45,678 bases of DNA from an uncultured Lachnospiraceae bacterium (GCA_947588005.1 CANPYE010000007.1:1-45678), one strand, 5' to 3'. Numbered from the stretch's first letter, positions 32,901 to 40,823 are shown. Numbers and translations: made by a program. The notes: generated by a model not told the origin, from the sequence alone.

Positions 32901-35730
32901 CAATTTCCTCCTCCTCGGATGTCTCCGTCATACGCGACCGATAGAACGCAGAACCTTCCGGGAATCCGCTCACCAGAATATCGAATCCCTCCGAGGTATT
33001 TTCGCACGTCACATCGAATTCCAGCCACGAGCCGTCGTGCATATCGATCGGATGGCTCATGGCCGAGGTCACCGCAGCGTATCCCTGAATCTGAATTTCT
33101 TCCGCTGCCGGATCCACCGTCAGCTCATATCCCTCCGATCTGGCGATTTCCTTTACCAGATAACGTCCGGCGATCAGGGGCCGCCCGACCCAGGAATGCG
33201 GCGTATCTCCTTCCTCCGTATATGCCATAAATGATGCGTCTCCGTTCTTGTCCGTGGCGGCGACTGCTGTAAGCTCCCCTGCCCGGTAGACCACGCCGGT
33301 CTTTCCGTCCGGATGAACGATGTCTTCAGCCGCGTACAGGCCGTAGACCGCCCCTTCCAGCGTGGCGTCGCCCTGAGTATCTCCATAGCTGTCATAACCG
33401 CTGTGCTCACCGGCCGCCAGATCCATGTCCCTCTTATTGATATGAAGCTCCCCCTCCGTCCGATGATTCTTCACTGTTACGGAATATTTCGGCGTTGCAT
33501 CGTAGGGAAGCGGTATCACCCCCTCAACATCGTCCTCTATGGGCTCCGGAAGCTCCGGCTCGCCCATGGGAGCATCCGCGGGTGGCTCCTCCAGACTCCG
33601 CAGCTTCCGGCTGCCTGCGAATTGATACCGCAGCTGCGCCCTGCAGTCCGATGCAGAAGCCGTCCCCGCCGCTGCCACCACCGCTTCCGAAGGAGTCGCC
33701 GCATCTCCCCGGGCAGAAACGATCGTCTCCGAAGGAGTTGCCATGGATGATACCGGCAGAAGTATCTCTGTCCCGGGAAGCAGTTCCGTCGCCGGCGACT
33801 CGCATGTGCCGCCGCCCCGCAGTCGTTCCTCATCCTGTATCTCTGCATCGCCCTGCATCCGCTCCTCATCCGGCATCTCTATACCACCCAGCCGCTCCTC
33901 ATCCTGTGCCTCTGCGCCGCCCGTCCGCTCTACGGCCTGCGCTCCGCCGCTGCCGTACCGTACTCCTTCAGTCTCAGCCTCTCCGCCGGTCAGCCCGGTA
34001 TCCCCCACGTTTTCATTGACGACCACACGATCCGAATACTCCCCCTCAACCGCAGATACCTCTCCGCCAGCCTCAAGCGATTCCACCCGAAATACCGGTA
34101 CCGGCTGATCGTCCCCATGCTGTCCGTGCCTGACATACCCGTATCTAGCCTGCGTTTCCTGAAACGCATACCTGTACCCCAATCCGATAAACTCTTTATA
34201 CGCTGCGTCCCGGTCGGCCAGCATCGCCTCTTTCGCCGCTCCCGGCGTTTCATCGTGAAAATGATTCCCTTTATTATATTCGGCGCACTGATCGACCAGC
34301 GCCTGCCACTGCTGCTCCGCTGACGCTTCCTGCTCCTTTACCGCCCCCAGCTTTTCTTCATATCCCTCATCCTCTGGGTTCAGATCCGGAAACATTTCCT
34401 CTGCTGTAAAGCTCTCCGGCTTCGGATGACCGCCGCAGTAGGTCTTCGCGTACTCATAGTTTTTTACATCCTTGTGGATAAAGTGCCCTTCCGCATCCGT
34501 CGCTTCTTCACCGCATACCCGGTAATTCTCCCATACCGCCGGCCTCGGCGTCATACTGCCAACGTCAAGCCCTTTTCCGCTCCTTCCGATGTCAAATCCC
34601 TCTCCGGTTCCGCCAACTGCAAGTCCCTCCCCGGTCCTTCCGGCGTCAAGCGCTTCCAGGACACGGAAGCGCGCCCCGGCCAGCGGCTGCCCCGTTTCCG
34701 CGCAAAGTTTCTCAAGGCCTACCTGATAATGAGCCGTAAATGTCTCATGATGTTCATAGATCACAACCTGCGGTTCCTCTCCGGACGTTTCCGGCATTAC
34801 TCCTTCGCCCGACAGACAAATATAAAACTTCGGCGCGGAGACACCTGCGCTGATCATTGCCTGGGTCTGTGCGGGATCCGTCTTCGGCACATAAATATTC
34901 ATTGTTTCTGTATTATGCGCCCACTCAGAAAGACTGTCCGGAACCGGCGTCGAAACAAGTGTTTTCGGAACCTGACTGCCGGTATAAGTAAAAACGAGCT
35001 TTCCGTCCGATACCTGGCGGGACCACCCTTCTGCATTATCGCCGAACTGCCATTCGCAGGCCGCCAGCTGCGGAACCGATGAAAGATCCAGCTCCAGATT
35101 CCAGGCCCCATCCGTCTTCTCCAGGGCCTGCGCCTTTTTCTCTGCCCTCCGCCCGGATGTTTCCAGCCAGACAGGCATCCCCGCCTGAGAGTCTGTACGG
35201 TCGATAAAGGCACGCAGTGACTTCCAGCGTTCGATCGTCCCCGGAACATGACGGTTCACGATCTCCTCAAGCGCCTCCGCGCTCTCCCAGCCTCCATTCA
35301 TAACAGCCCAGACAGCCGCCTGGACAGCGGCGTAGGTCGCGTTATCCGCCCGTATCGAACCGTGGCGGTCATACCAGCTGCAGATATCCGCCAGCAGTTC
35401 ATAATCCCCGGTGCTTCGGATATACGGAATATCCGCATCTTCCACCGTGGTGGGAATCACCGAGGAAATCACGCCGGAGCCCATACGTTTCCCCGGCGAG
35501 ATACAGAAGGTCATCTGGTGGCCGTCCGTCCACCGATACAGATAATTCCTGCTGTGCCCAAACAGCTGCTCCGCTCCCCCGCGCCAGATATTTTTTCCGG
35601 AAAAGCCGGCCGCGCGGCTGTCTATCGATGTCACATCAAAAAATGGCAGGACAGCCGCGAAGAAGCAGACAAAAGCCAGAAGACCTGCCCGGATCCGCTT
35701 CCGCCGGTTACGGATATTTTTAATTTCCAT
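22969..35730 (-). CDS. giant thioester-domain / SpaA-Cna-B repeat surface adhesin with in-frame C-terminal extension (4253 aa)
   Basis: Signal peptide; thioester-domain-like FC(76)ISPG and VQ(137)AAVW; ten or more SpaA-like modules (KLRIEKLDSETGE..., GRVTVTKTDPEGSSLTGAVFEV..., CVSVTKTDITGEKELPGAKLQI...; ELxxPxGY ends); APETGD-TM-basic at aa 3866; GGAGGG RBS. Confidence 0.93.
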   Translation of the reverse strand: MEIKNIRNRRKRIRAGLLAFVCFFAAVLPFFDVTSIDSRAAGFSGKNIWRGGAEQLFGHSRNYLYRWTDGHQMTFCISPGKRMGSGVISSVIPTTVEDADIPYIRSTGDYELLADICSWYDRHGSIRADNATYAAVQAAVWAVMNGGWESAEALEEIVNRHVPGTIERWKSLRAFIDRTDSQAGMPVWLETSGRRAEKKAQALEKTDGAWNLELDLSSVPQLAACEWQFGDNAEGWSRQVSDGKLVFTYTGSQVPKTLVSTPVPDSLSEWAHNTETMNIYVPKTDPAQTQAMISAGVSAPKFYICLSGEGVMPETSGEEPQVVIYEHHETFTAHYQVGLEKLCAETGQPLAGARFRVLEALDAGRTGEGLAVGGTGEGFDIGRSGKGLDVGSMTPRPAVWENYRVCGEEATDAEGHFIHKDVKNYEYAKTYCGGHPKPESFTAEEMFPDLNPEDEGYEEKLGAVKEQEASAEQQWQALVDQCAEYNKGNHFHDETPGAAKEAMLADRDAAYKEFIGLGYRYAFQETQARYGYVRHGQHGDDQPVPVFRVESLEAGGEVSAVEGEYSDRVVVNENVGDTGLTGGEAETEGVRYGSGGAQAVERTGGAEAQDEERLGGIEMPDEERMQGDAEIQDEERLRGGGTCESPATELLPGTEILLPVSSMATPSETIVSARGDAATPSEAVVAAAGTASASDCRAQLRYQFAGSRKLRSLEEPPADAPMGEPELPEPIEDDVEGVIPLPYDATPKYSVTVKNHRTEGELHINKRDMDLAAGEHSGYDSYGDTQGDATLEGAVYGLYAAEDIVHPDGKTGVVYRAGELTAVAATDKNGDASFMAYTEEGDTPHSWVGRPLIAGRYLVKEIARSEGYELTVDPAAEEIQIQGYAAVTSAMSHPIDMHDGSWLEFDVTCENTSEGFDILVSGFPEGSAFYRSRMTETSEEEEIVTGVEMVPTGEFERAKAGEYRLDETGSYIPQRDEHGEILYDTENPVIRTYFVTQRLSYYPGGEYRITVDPAKWADAGAADNAYICEETNAILKQLGYTVPAQDRMEKAPWTVLPLKGRTNQELVKELLGWFETHSFWSSARIAQIWEEGGSRKAMLLHDYPRGSAVYEAATGTLYVRVQVRTETGERHMYVPFPAASFTLKNGYAAVVSLKQKEGEIPLGAAMEEYLETEYPPLYERYKEGDLRLDGRGKPIPVYREEYIRETAAVTTSDYALTPLEAVYDATSKSYRIHVENTVDWSSGEGPVTMTFRAVAPYTTCDENGKEMFYNDYLTDIAGAGASAFACVRGDEPEGLAELVYPGQISPVQDGAGSPGSGSRLKPVDMRENIIAQRVKVIKTVQEKSNPADTAPGVVSGDASGQEQVPNFRFKAYLKSNLERIYRDEEGKIVWLDRHGREIDIAEAKQAYPALVPAVFTKVPRKTEILYKQTQEAVTANEVLYPEGEDEPQKGYTAVLETVEKQFTDGDGVRTVRVFNYDKFFDALTVANYDLWDDAAKKSTSFRPLGNAVNRSGAAEKNTEASDMVRQFAIDWYLDGEAARMDPDEKTAYGDQFYDEALRRAIRKAEDYLKPFFAYDLDEIYAVSWDGAAGGGPDVDPSTVNADETAEGCYYGISAGLPYGTYVVAEVQPHYAKLKDFKNRHYRIDSPKEVVVPSVYMQTEAEDSEDTMSAEYLYDSGMSMEDMQDRYGIRFGEEVYEAADGSAKAYVTEAHNHSGDFEIYRYGLDIGLLTNGVKTAGEGDYFALTQDVWKPYLNYYNDADDRAKTVTYYLAEGKPGYEAVGQVYRYSSVTEDAAIADGVRFSGGPATEENPEGYYFLDHVRAMRGVKTAYEGLYSPMLVPRSLADAADDETLSGADGGSASGYDGPRSSTEHSGTGDSSGRNIAGDGSYARVRFVNTPYTAKLRIEKLDSETGENLLHDDAVFNIYAAARDESPDGEGRMLFYDADTTIYGSREFLESMMASDIRPWRGALYRGVVSEGTPVCDEKARVFQTDAGGARVGQFRSYTTAADGMLEGAGEDFDGGYGQQNAGWLETPEPLAAGVYVLTEVKAPAGYVRSRPVAIEVYSDTVTYYQRGSADNRVAATVYESHAEGREDAGNAARIYVENAPSGLLVEKRKEAGAKVGGSQLQTVTYKLSGRVDGSLAEIGGRAEYEYAFKDGVYMGYAWRKGTLEYLMALKASGMDVRIVYHGGLFAGYGYVTQALETADDANGYVTGALMTLYEGLELTPSGDGEDLAYEGLLVKRGASGNVERMYIGKGYAGSRTEFVNTGSDSDGTTQDVWKADRVERGDTDILFYDLGGLELFRTENVAGQKVLYAYDRDHNWLEVNQLEEDKELSPATDGSQSIFAFRSRTAVFELAGGDFRKISYSAADKVFEGEFARPVKQAGGSVRMSEGVTLYHLDADGNRDSFVDPYTGMAYVLADENDGSGDGSNAAAGGGADKADVRVLVWPVHITRDSDGHLLSQEKITTSRIATLGETADTEYLTGTWESDDGGQSHRMTTLTQNRSGHNLNGEPVLTNNNGDFDKLMEPVYDEHGLVRYYRYSGESYETDTPLYDRNGRPVREKGSDLTGAYDKASYVMQDDRAGGDAAGGNTSAGRETGKSASGSAEVILHRAGESYILENTWVTGESTPDDPFSGNMTEGQADLLRRIPAGTYIMEELAAPEGYLKGLPTGVVIRETAEVQKTEMTDRTTKLLISKADGTADYTYEVLDMLQTDASGNPTVLGTVTEGKGSFGQTQVSGARLALFEASRVYTSDLNRYPAGSYLQKTGNQPFAFHSTNSRVGAEEILTASWLTGTEPVYLEGVPAGEYLLEETETPPGMVSAPAMEITVHETGRVQIYALYNDHTKVEIEKYTGDGSARKLVNGAEFTLYEAVTDAEGQVMYDANGWPVYDPQKEVDHFTSDDGERYAGFTREFEAQFGRYGTKLRTVSWEYNGQNYTAHYVNHTQIDASADGGEASTFPTSLQMTLQTEDGVEIRVTAYGQGESRLGRNWVYEYRLDCHALSGVNERASSYLTEDGMRRWDYLPAGAAYVAVETKPPAGFAAAEPLLLQVQDIADVQRYRIRNEEGAIIISKTFRDGESELPGAHLALYRAAADGGLIQEQEYLAAEWTSGQDGVYTEADRLNGRIPQGYREGDRRPHTLKRLPEGDYWLTELKSPDYYTTFQPVKIEYHTDDPIRIVRVSDAPAEGRVTVTKTDPEGSSLTGAVFEVAAYRQPDLTDPIFTRCFSDSGGTAALSGLPVGEVQEDGTIIPYCYRLKEILPPEGYAVNPQVYSFEFAPDRDGVSFGWGERAEYAQRIIDRKTRIAVKKKDFGERYVPGAELAVYRITGTGENGGYLCDVETPVERWITSETESEHVLEGLIAGRSYLLAEISVPDGYQVMPPVVFTISSDGRRISSIGNQPGVIQFHDLYSVTIRGRYAVKSEVAVTDRNGMPVVSWIASGDGHVLTDADGILDGEIYTLTERTFYSDGAAEVTGRQTRRLYLTDGGCLIEDRRPDGVRLSLREADGEAAAGSMPGSMWGKDAANDGMQENASGEEAVLGGLPENPLQEEPTFGNELISYEPTEERPEFTAGDPASEREIFSNRKTYVLAETTFYGDGSRLESGRMAFGIGDDGFVAAITGYDGRRRVTVSKQDITGGKELPGAVLQLLDEAEEIIEEWVSEEQPHLVDAVLIPGQTYKLREILPPEGYAYASEISFTVSEDGSTEQVVMEDRPTCVSVTKTDITGEKELPGAKLQIREYIEASEGQQEARPQGELAEEWISTGEAHEIVGKLKAGKTYVLHEEAAPAGYAYAADIVFTVSLDGRIDKVVMKDEALPVRPHKPEQPEKPEKPVRIPGTVEAEYQAWLIGDDAVPLGSLAYYMAPETGDGNLKAIMTALFLMICSAAVCRILWKRMEEDSGRISVKRPQKRPQKNQNGRKGFMFIVLVPASAVVLAAATALTVCAEETVIETSDTEITVRYGIFPDLAAAGQGTLPDMYLWQDKEYSLKSWQLTTHPMPEIAKYARESVRYDGVEQAAAIPETIETVIQDEDTGRSAPVTLPLERTDTSGWRWEGGFVFPVTVWGYDSGSFVLGNEIVEVREDQPFAGHEEALLALIGVDPEYYRIDSVEWSGPPQTGEDGMIYRQAAASGQKYVADIEAVYGGRAVIPEQPGMAYEAVYELEMPETEEESEPETTAEPSESYVEVTASPVPAAAADEPQPPERAGFFQWVRNLRHMTTVVIGLGIILIPLILLLAVRRDRREKNENRRKV
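24118..24135 (-). other. non-canonical sortase-like sorting motif APETGD
   Basis: MAPETGDGNLKAIMTALFLMICSAAVCRILWKRMEED: motif, hydrophobic stretch, basic residues, but internal (aa 3866 of 4253). Confidence 0.7.
34561..34652 (-). repeat. 27-bp in-frame tandem repeat near N-terminus of giant adhesin
   Basis: Encodes LDAGRTGEG-LAVGGTGEG-FDIGRSGKG-LDVG. Confidence 0.8.
35200..35560 (-). other. putative N-terminal Cys-Gln thioester domain
   Basis: Cys76 in TFCISPG (codon 35503-35505) and Gln137 in YAAVQAAVWAVM (codon 35320-35322); resembles the class-II TED motif pair YC...TQxAxW. Confidence 0.75.
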
Positions 35731-35741
35731 TCAATCCCTCC

Positions 35742-38700
35742 TCACGAAACCGGCTGCCGCACCTGCGGCACTCCGCCGACTGTCCACACGCCGTTTCCGT
35801 CTACCTGCCATCCGTCAGGCGTCGTCGCGCCGCAGAGCATCGCTCCCCTCGTTCCGTCCGACTGCTCCTTGAAATAATAGCACCGCTCCAATCCGTCCGT
35901 TCCGCGGATCCATCTCCAGCCGGTCGCCATATATCCGTCCGCATCAAAATAAAACCAGTCCGCACTCGCCTGTCCTTTCTCCGGGTCCGCGTACGAATTG
36001 ACAATATACGCCCACTGGCTGCGGAAAACCTGCTGTCCGCTTGTAAACGTCCATCTGCCGTCCGCTTCCTGCTGCCAGACGCCTGTCACCGCTGCCGTCC
36101 CCTGATTTCCCAGCGGTCCCGCCGCTCCCGGGACCGGCAGATCCGGAAATACGACGACTGAGCCGCCGCTCCCTCTGCCGCCCGATGATCCGGACGAGCT
36201 TCCGCCTGAACTTACGTATCCGCCGCTATAACTGCCGTAAACAGTCTCGTCCTCCGTTTCAAACCGTACTGTGACCCGGCACCTGGCCGATACGATCCCA
36301 TGGGTCTGGTCTTCAGATACAGCCGTGACCGTTTCCGTGTACTCCGCCTTCCCCTCCAGGCGAACCGATGGGTCTTCCTTCCTTTTCTGATTATCCGCAT
36401 TGATCACATTCTGAATCCAAGCCGGATTCGCCTTTCCTTCCGGGTCAAAGCGGACCGTCACCGCGCATTCGGAAGCATTGACGCCCTGCGGAGCCAGCAC
36501 AATGACCGTACCCCCGTCATGATCGCTCCAGCTTACATTTTTATAAAACGGCTGTTCCGGCTGAAACGCCGCGGCCAGCACAATGGGCTCGGAACAGGTA
36601 ATCGTCTCGGTCGGATCGCTGCGCGAACCGGTCAGTCTGCGCTTCACCGTCAGCACGATATCGCTTTTATTTAACTGCAGTCCTTCCACCCTTCTGGTCG
36701 TATGATCCAGAATCTGGAAACGTACCGTCACCTTGCAGTTGCCGTACACAGCCATATGGTCCGCCGAACTGACAGGGTTGGAAGACGCTGTCACTACGGC
36801 GTGTTTCTCATAAATCACCGGCGCGATCGCCTCCAGATATCCGCCGTCTGCCTGAGCCTTGACCTGTTCCGCAAGTGTTTTCCGGATAAACACGCTGTTC
36901 AGGTTCGGCATGATCTGCGCGTCTTTTTCCGTATAGCCCCCGGCGGCAATCAGACTGATCAAATCCCCGTCGTCCACCGACCAGAGTACCGTACGGTCCG
37001 CCGTGTCCCCGGCGGTATTATGCTCGCTGTGAATGCGAACCGGCTGCGCCTGAACCGATGTATCCTGCGTGCCGTCGATGTATCTGGCAATCAGCGTTCC
37101 GTTGGCGTCATGAACCTCTGTCACCGTGTCCGGCGCTTTCCGGTCACCGATCCGCGTCTGGGTCACCGTGATCGCCGTTTCCGCGGGAGTCATGATAAGC
37201 TCTGTCGTCACCTTCACATATTCCACATTGATCTGCGTATCCCGCTCCGGCATTGTAAACGCATAGCTTCCTCCGTTTACATATGTCATGGGAACCTGCC
37301 GTCCCACGGCGTTGATATAGACCGGCGGTTTCACGCCTCCCTGCTCGGATGTATCCGTCACCATCTGATAACGGTTCCCGTCCCTGTTGTTGGGAGCGGT
37401 CGTCACTGCCACCGTTACGCCAGCCGCTACCGCCGCCGGATGATTCTTGTCGATCGGCCGGTAATAAGACAGCTTGCCCTCCGGCATGGCCGTAAATGAC
37501 GCCACATCCGTGTCATACGTGCCGCTGGCGTTCTTTGCGTCGATCCGCGGCACCGACAGAAGATAGCCCTTTACCGGCTGTCCCTGCTGCCCCGGCGCGA
37601 AATGATCCACCCGGAAATTCAGTCCTTCCCCGGCCCCCTGCGCGGTAAACTCATTCTGCAGTTTTCCGGTAACGATAAATTCCACGCCGTTCTCCAACTC
37701 CTGATAAAAATACTCCTCCGGACTCTTTTCCGTATTTCCGGACAGGATGCGGACCGTCCTCTGGTTATCCATCCAGTATCCCACATGCGCGGACCAGGAA
37801 AATGTATTATCCTCCGCCATCCCGGAGCCTACCGCCTGTTTCGCCTCCGACGCGGTATCCGCGAACAGATAGGAGAGATTATCCCCCGGAGCCGTACCGT
37901 AGCTGAACGGATTGCTCAGATCCCTTGTCCCGATAAAAGTCCCCCTGCGGGTGGCGGAACCCATGCCGGTGGATGCGGTCTCCCCAGCGAATCTTGCCAG
38001 AATCAGGTCGCCGCTAATATACTCCCCCACAATGCCGCCGACAGCACGGCTCTTGTGGCCTCCGATCAGTCCGTTGACATAGGAGTTATAAATCCGTGCA
38101 TCCTCCATGCGGCCGGCGATGCCACCTACATACCCGGCTCCCTGAATATGGATGGAATTCACGCTTCCCGTTTCTACCACGCAGTCCACCAGATCCGCAT
38201 CTTTTATATCGCCAGCGATTCCTCCCACGCAGCCATCCGTCTGATCCGTAATAACAGAAATGCTTTTCGCCGTACAGTTCTCGACCGTCACCCGTCCGCC
38301 GGATCCGTCCGCGACCGCCGCGATGCCTCCCGCACAGCCCATCTCTCCGTTCTCCGCGGACACATATCCGGATACTGTCACATCCCGGATCACGGCCCCG
38401 CCGCGAATCTCAGCCGCCAAGACTGCCGCGTGGTCCGTGCCGCAGACATCGCCGGCCTGAACCTTCAGATTCACCACGCTTCCTCCGTCGATCACGCCGA
38501 ACAATCCCGCATAATCCAGCGGCATCCCATCCCTCGCGATATTCAGATTTTTCACCGTGTGCCCACAGCCGTTAAAATGTCCGCTGAACGGATGCGTCAC
38601 CTCTCCGGCAATTTCCATATTGTTCTGGTACCATCCGATCGGATTCCAGTTCCCGCCGTTCACACTCAGGTCCCCCAGATCAATGTCCTGAGCCAGCTCG

Positions 38701-39263
38701 AAATATTCTCCGGCAAAGCTCTCTCCCCCGGCTACCGCCCTCGATAAGCCCATCAGATGGGCAAGCGAAGCGATCCGGTATGGCCGTTCCTCCGTTCCGT
38801 CTCCCGAAAAATCCACGTCCCCGTCCCAGTCCTGCCATATATCCGGAAGCGCTATCCTGCGCAGCGCCGAGGAAAGCGTGGCGATCCGAACTTCCTCGCG
38901 TAAAGCCGCGGAGCCCGCCGTCGCCGCCGGAATATCTGTCCACGCCGGCGCCTCCCGTTCATTCGTTTCTTTACGAAGAATGTCTGTGCCGGAGAGACCC
39001 CCGCTCTCCTTACTGTATCCATCCATGCCGGAGAGACCCCCGCTCTCCTTACTATATCCATCCATGCCGTAAGCCGGCAGCACCTCTGCCTGCATCAATA
39101 TCCCCTGCAGGACAATCGCTGCCGTCATCACCACGGACGCCGCGCGGCGCTTCATAGACCTTTTCTTCAGCTTCGGCTTCTTCGCCGGTTCCCTTTTCAT
39201 TTCCTCCAGGACAGTCTCCGCCTGGGCGGCCGCTCTGGCCCTCCGATTTCCTTTTCTTTCCAT
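35742..39263 (-). CDS. GLUG-motif surface protein with C-terminal cell-wall-binding-type repeats
   Basis: Signal/TM VVMTAAIVLQGILMQAEVLPAYG; GLUG-like NYAGLFG/GGIAG repeats (YAGLFGVIDGGSVVNLKV, VGGIAGRMEDARIYNSYV); C-terminal WFYFDADGYMATGWRWI...YYF. Start at MERKGNRR, preceded by AAGGAG. Confidence 0.82.
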   Translation of the reverse strand: MERKGNRRARAAAQAETVLEEMKREPAKKPKLKKRSMKRRAASVVMTAAIVLQGILMQAEVLPAYGMDGYSKESGGLSGMDGYSKESGGLSGTDILRKETNEREAPAWTDIPAATAGSAALREEVRIATLSSALRRIALPDIWQDWDGDVDFSGDGTEERPYRIASLAHLMGLSRAVAGGESFAGEYFELAQDIDLGDLSVNGGNWNPIGWYQNNMEIAGEVTHPFSGHFNGCGHTVKNLNIARDGMPLDYAGLFGVIDGGSVVNLKVQAGDVCGTDHAAVLAAEIRGGAVIRDVTVSGYVSAENGEMGCAGGIAAVADGSGGRVTVENCTAKSISVITDQTDGCVGGIAGDIKDADLVDCVVETGSVNSIHIQGAGYVGGIAGRMEDARIYNSYVNGLIGGHKSRAVGGIVGEYISGDLILARFAGETASTGMGSATRRGTFIGTRDLSNPFSYGTAPGDNLSYLFADTASEAKQAVGSGMAEDNTFSWSAHVGYWMDNQRTVRILSGNTEKSPEEYFYQELENGVEFIVTGKLQNEFTAQGAGEGLNFRVDHFAPGQQGQPVKGYLLSVPRIDAKNASGTYDTDVASFTAMPEGKLSYYRPIDKNHPAAVAAGVTVAVTTAPNNRDGNRYQMVTDTSEQGGVKPPVYINAVGRQVPMTYVNGGSYAFTMPERDTQINVEYVKVTTELIMTPAETAITVTQTRIGDRKAPDTVTEVHDANGTLIARYIDGTQDTSVQAQPVRIHSEHNTAGDTADRTVLWSVDDGDLISLIAAGGYTEKDAQIMPNLNSVFIRKTLAEQVKAQADGGYLEAIAPVIYEKHAVVTASSNPVSSADHMAVYGNCKVTVRFQILDHTTRRVEGLQLNKSDIVLTVKRRLTGSRSDPTETITCSEPIVLAAAFQPEQPFYKNVSWSDHDGGTVIVLAPQGVNASECAVTVRFDPEGKANPAWIQNVINADNQKRKEDPSVRLEGKAEYTETVTAVSEDQTHGIVSARCRVTVRFETEDETVYGSYSGGYVSSGGSSSGSSGGRGSGGSVVVFPDLPVPGAAGPLGNQGTAAVTGVWQQEADGRWTFTSGQQVFRSQWAYIVNSYADPEKGQASADWFYFDADGYMATGWRWIRGTDGLERCYYFKEQSDGTRGAMLCGATTPDGWQVDGNGVWTVGGVPQVRQPVS
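38990..39067 (-). repeat. 39-bp in-frame tandem duplication in the GLUG protein
   Basis: ccggagagacccccgctctccttact(g/a)tatccatccatg repeated; encodes MDGYSKESGGLSG twice. Confidence 0.93.
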
Positions 39264-39311
39264 AAATATCTTCTCCTTTTTCATATTCATACCATATTCA
39301 CTTTTCCGCCG

Positions 39312-39375
39312 GGCGCAGATGCCGGACGCATCGCTGCCCTTATTTCTTTCTTCACGGCGCAGATGCCGGACGCAT
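39312..39375. repeat. 20-bp direct repeat (44-bp period) between surface-protein genes
   Basis: ggcgcagatgccggacgcat at 39312 and 39356. Confidence 0.85.
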
Positions 39376-39488
39376 TCCCTTCTTTCTTCCGGACATGTCG
39401 CTTCCCGCAGCTCCTTCTGCCCGGCGCATACGCTGTCCGCGCGTCGCTTCCCGCGTTTTCTTCCCAGCGCGGACTCTGCCCGCGGTCC

Positions 39489-40823
39489 TCAGTCTCTCTG
39501 CCTGAGTACAAACGCCGGACGTATCCCGATCGGGCTGGTTACCGCCAGCTCCGCGTCTGCCTCTCTTTCTGCTGCTGCCTCTGCATCCGCGTCCGCTCCT
39601 CCTTTCGCAGCCGTCTTTTCTTCTTCAGACGCTTCTTCTCCCATATTTGGTCTGACTGCCTGCGGATGGATATTTCCATTTACAAGATCAACCACATAGA
39701 CGCACCCTGTATCTTCGCCGCCGTCCCCCATGGGCGTGCGGAGCCAGTAACCGCTTCCGAAGCTTCCCGCATTCGCCGCCGTTTCTTCTTCATCGCAGCC
39801 GTCCACATTCCACAGGTACTCTCTGTATTTCAGCGCCTCGTCCACCGACAGGATGAAATACCGGTCCGTCAGGATCTGACTGCCCAGCCGGTAAAACCGC
39901 AGATCCGACTGTGCAGACCGGCCAAAGCTTCCCGGCGCGGTACGCCCCATACAGCCGGTCTCCACTCCCACGCTCGCCGCCGGGAAAATCTCCGCGTCCG
40001 CCGCCTGCGCCGCCAGCCAGCCGCGAATCTTCGAATCCGCGTATTCGGAGCTTTCTCCGAAATTCACCACCGGTCCGGGATAATAGACATAACCACGGCT
40101 TCCATCTTTCAGCCTTTCATAGACATACTTCGAGCCGGTATCTGCCGGGATGACCGACTCGCACAGAAACAGCGCCAGCCTTTGCCCCTGCTGCGTATTT
40201 CCTTCGCCGTAATTCGGATCGATGCACCGGAAGCGGTAGCCGATGCCGTCAAGCGTCCGGACCACCACGTCTCCGGTATCCCAATGATGCAGCGCTGGAA
40301 TCGTTTCGTCTTTCCACAACGCCGCTCCCTCGCCGGCCTCCGAATCCCCGGCCATTCCGGCCATTCCTTCCGCCATTTCCCGCACCGCGAACCGGACGGC
40401 ATAATACGTATCTCCGCGCCATGAAACCGTTTCTTCCGGCGTGCAGGAGTATTCCAGGCCGCGTCCGAATATCACCGGCAGGACGCTTCCTTCCGGCACA
40501 TAATTCCTTCCGATTACGTAGAAGACCCGATCCGCGCCGTCTCCCTTCATGCACTGTCCGGCGATCGTGAGCAGGCGCAGATCATTTTCCGATCTGTCTT
40601 CCGCCAGAAACCGGCTGTCCGGTATCATGGAAGGGTCCTCGCCGGTAATCACAGCTTCGCTGCGCTTTGCTTTCTCCCAAAGCCGCCCGACCGCGGACGC
40701 CTCCGTTTTTGTGCCTGCGCCTTGATTCGTTTCCCCTGTTCCGTACACCGCGAAACAAGCCCCTATCGCCATACAGGCGGCAAGCCCGCCCAGAATGGCT
40801 ATTTTTCGCATACTTCCCCCCAT
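39489..40823 (-). CDS. DUF6273-like secreted protein/lipoprotein
   Basis: Signal KIAILGGLAACMAIGACF; SGYWLRTPM...VYVVD...SPIGIRPAFVLRQRD typical of DUF6273; RBS AAGGAG. Confidence 0.75.
   Translation of the reverse strand: MGGSMRKIAILGGLAACMAIGACFAVYGTGETNQGAGTKTEASAVGRLWEKAKRSEAVITGEDPSMIPDSRFLAEDRSENDLRLLTIAGQCMKGDGADRVFYVIGRNYVPEGSVLPVIFGRGLEYSCTPEETVSWRGDTYYAVRFAVREMAEGMAGMAGDSEAGEGAALWKDETIPALHHWDTGDVVVRTLDGIGYRFRCIDPNYGEGNTQQGQRLALFLCESVIPADTGSKYVYERLKDGSRGYVYYPGPVVNFGESSEYADSKIRGWLAAQAADAEIFPAASVGVETGCMGRTAPGSFGRSAQSDLRFYRLGSQILTDRYFILSVDEALKYREYLWNVDGCDEEETAANAGSFGSGYWLRTPMGDGGEDTGCVYVVDLVNGNIHPQAVRPNMGEEASEEEKTAAKGGADADAEAAAEREADAELAVTSPIGIRPAFVLRQRD

Noticed and set aside
22969-35730. 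Prophage or integrative element cargo
   Set aside because: No integrase, relaxase, T4SS, phage structural or att-like sequences seen; flanks are ordinary metabolic genes.
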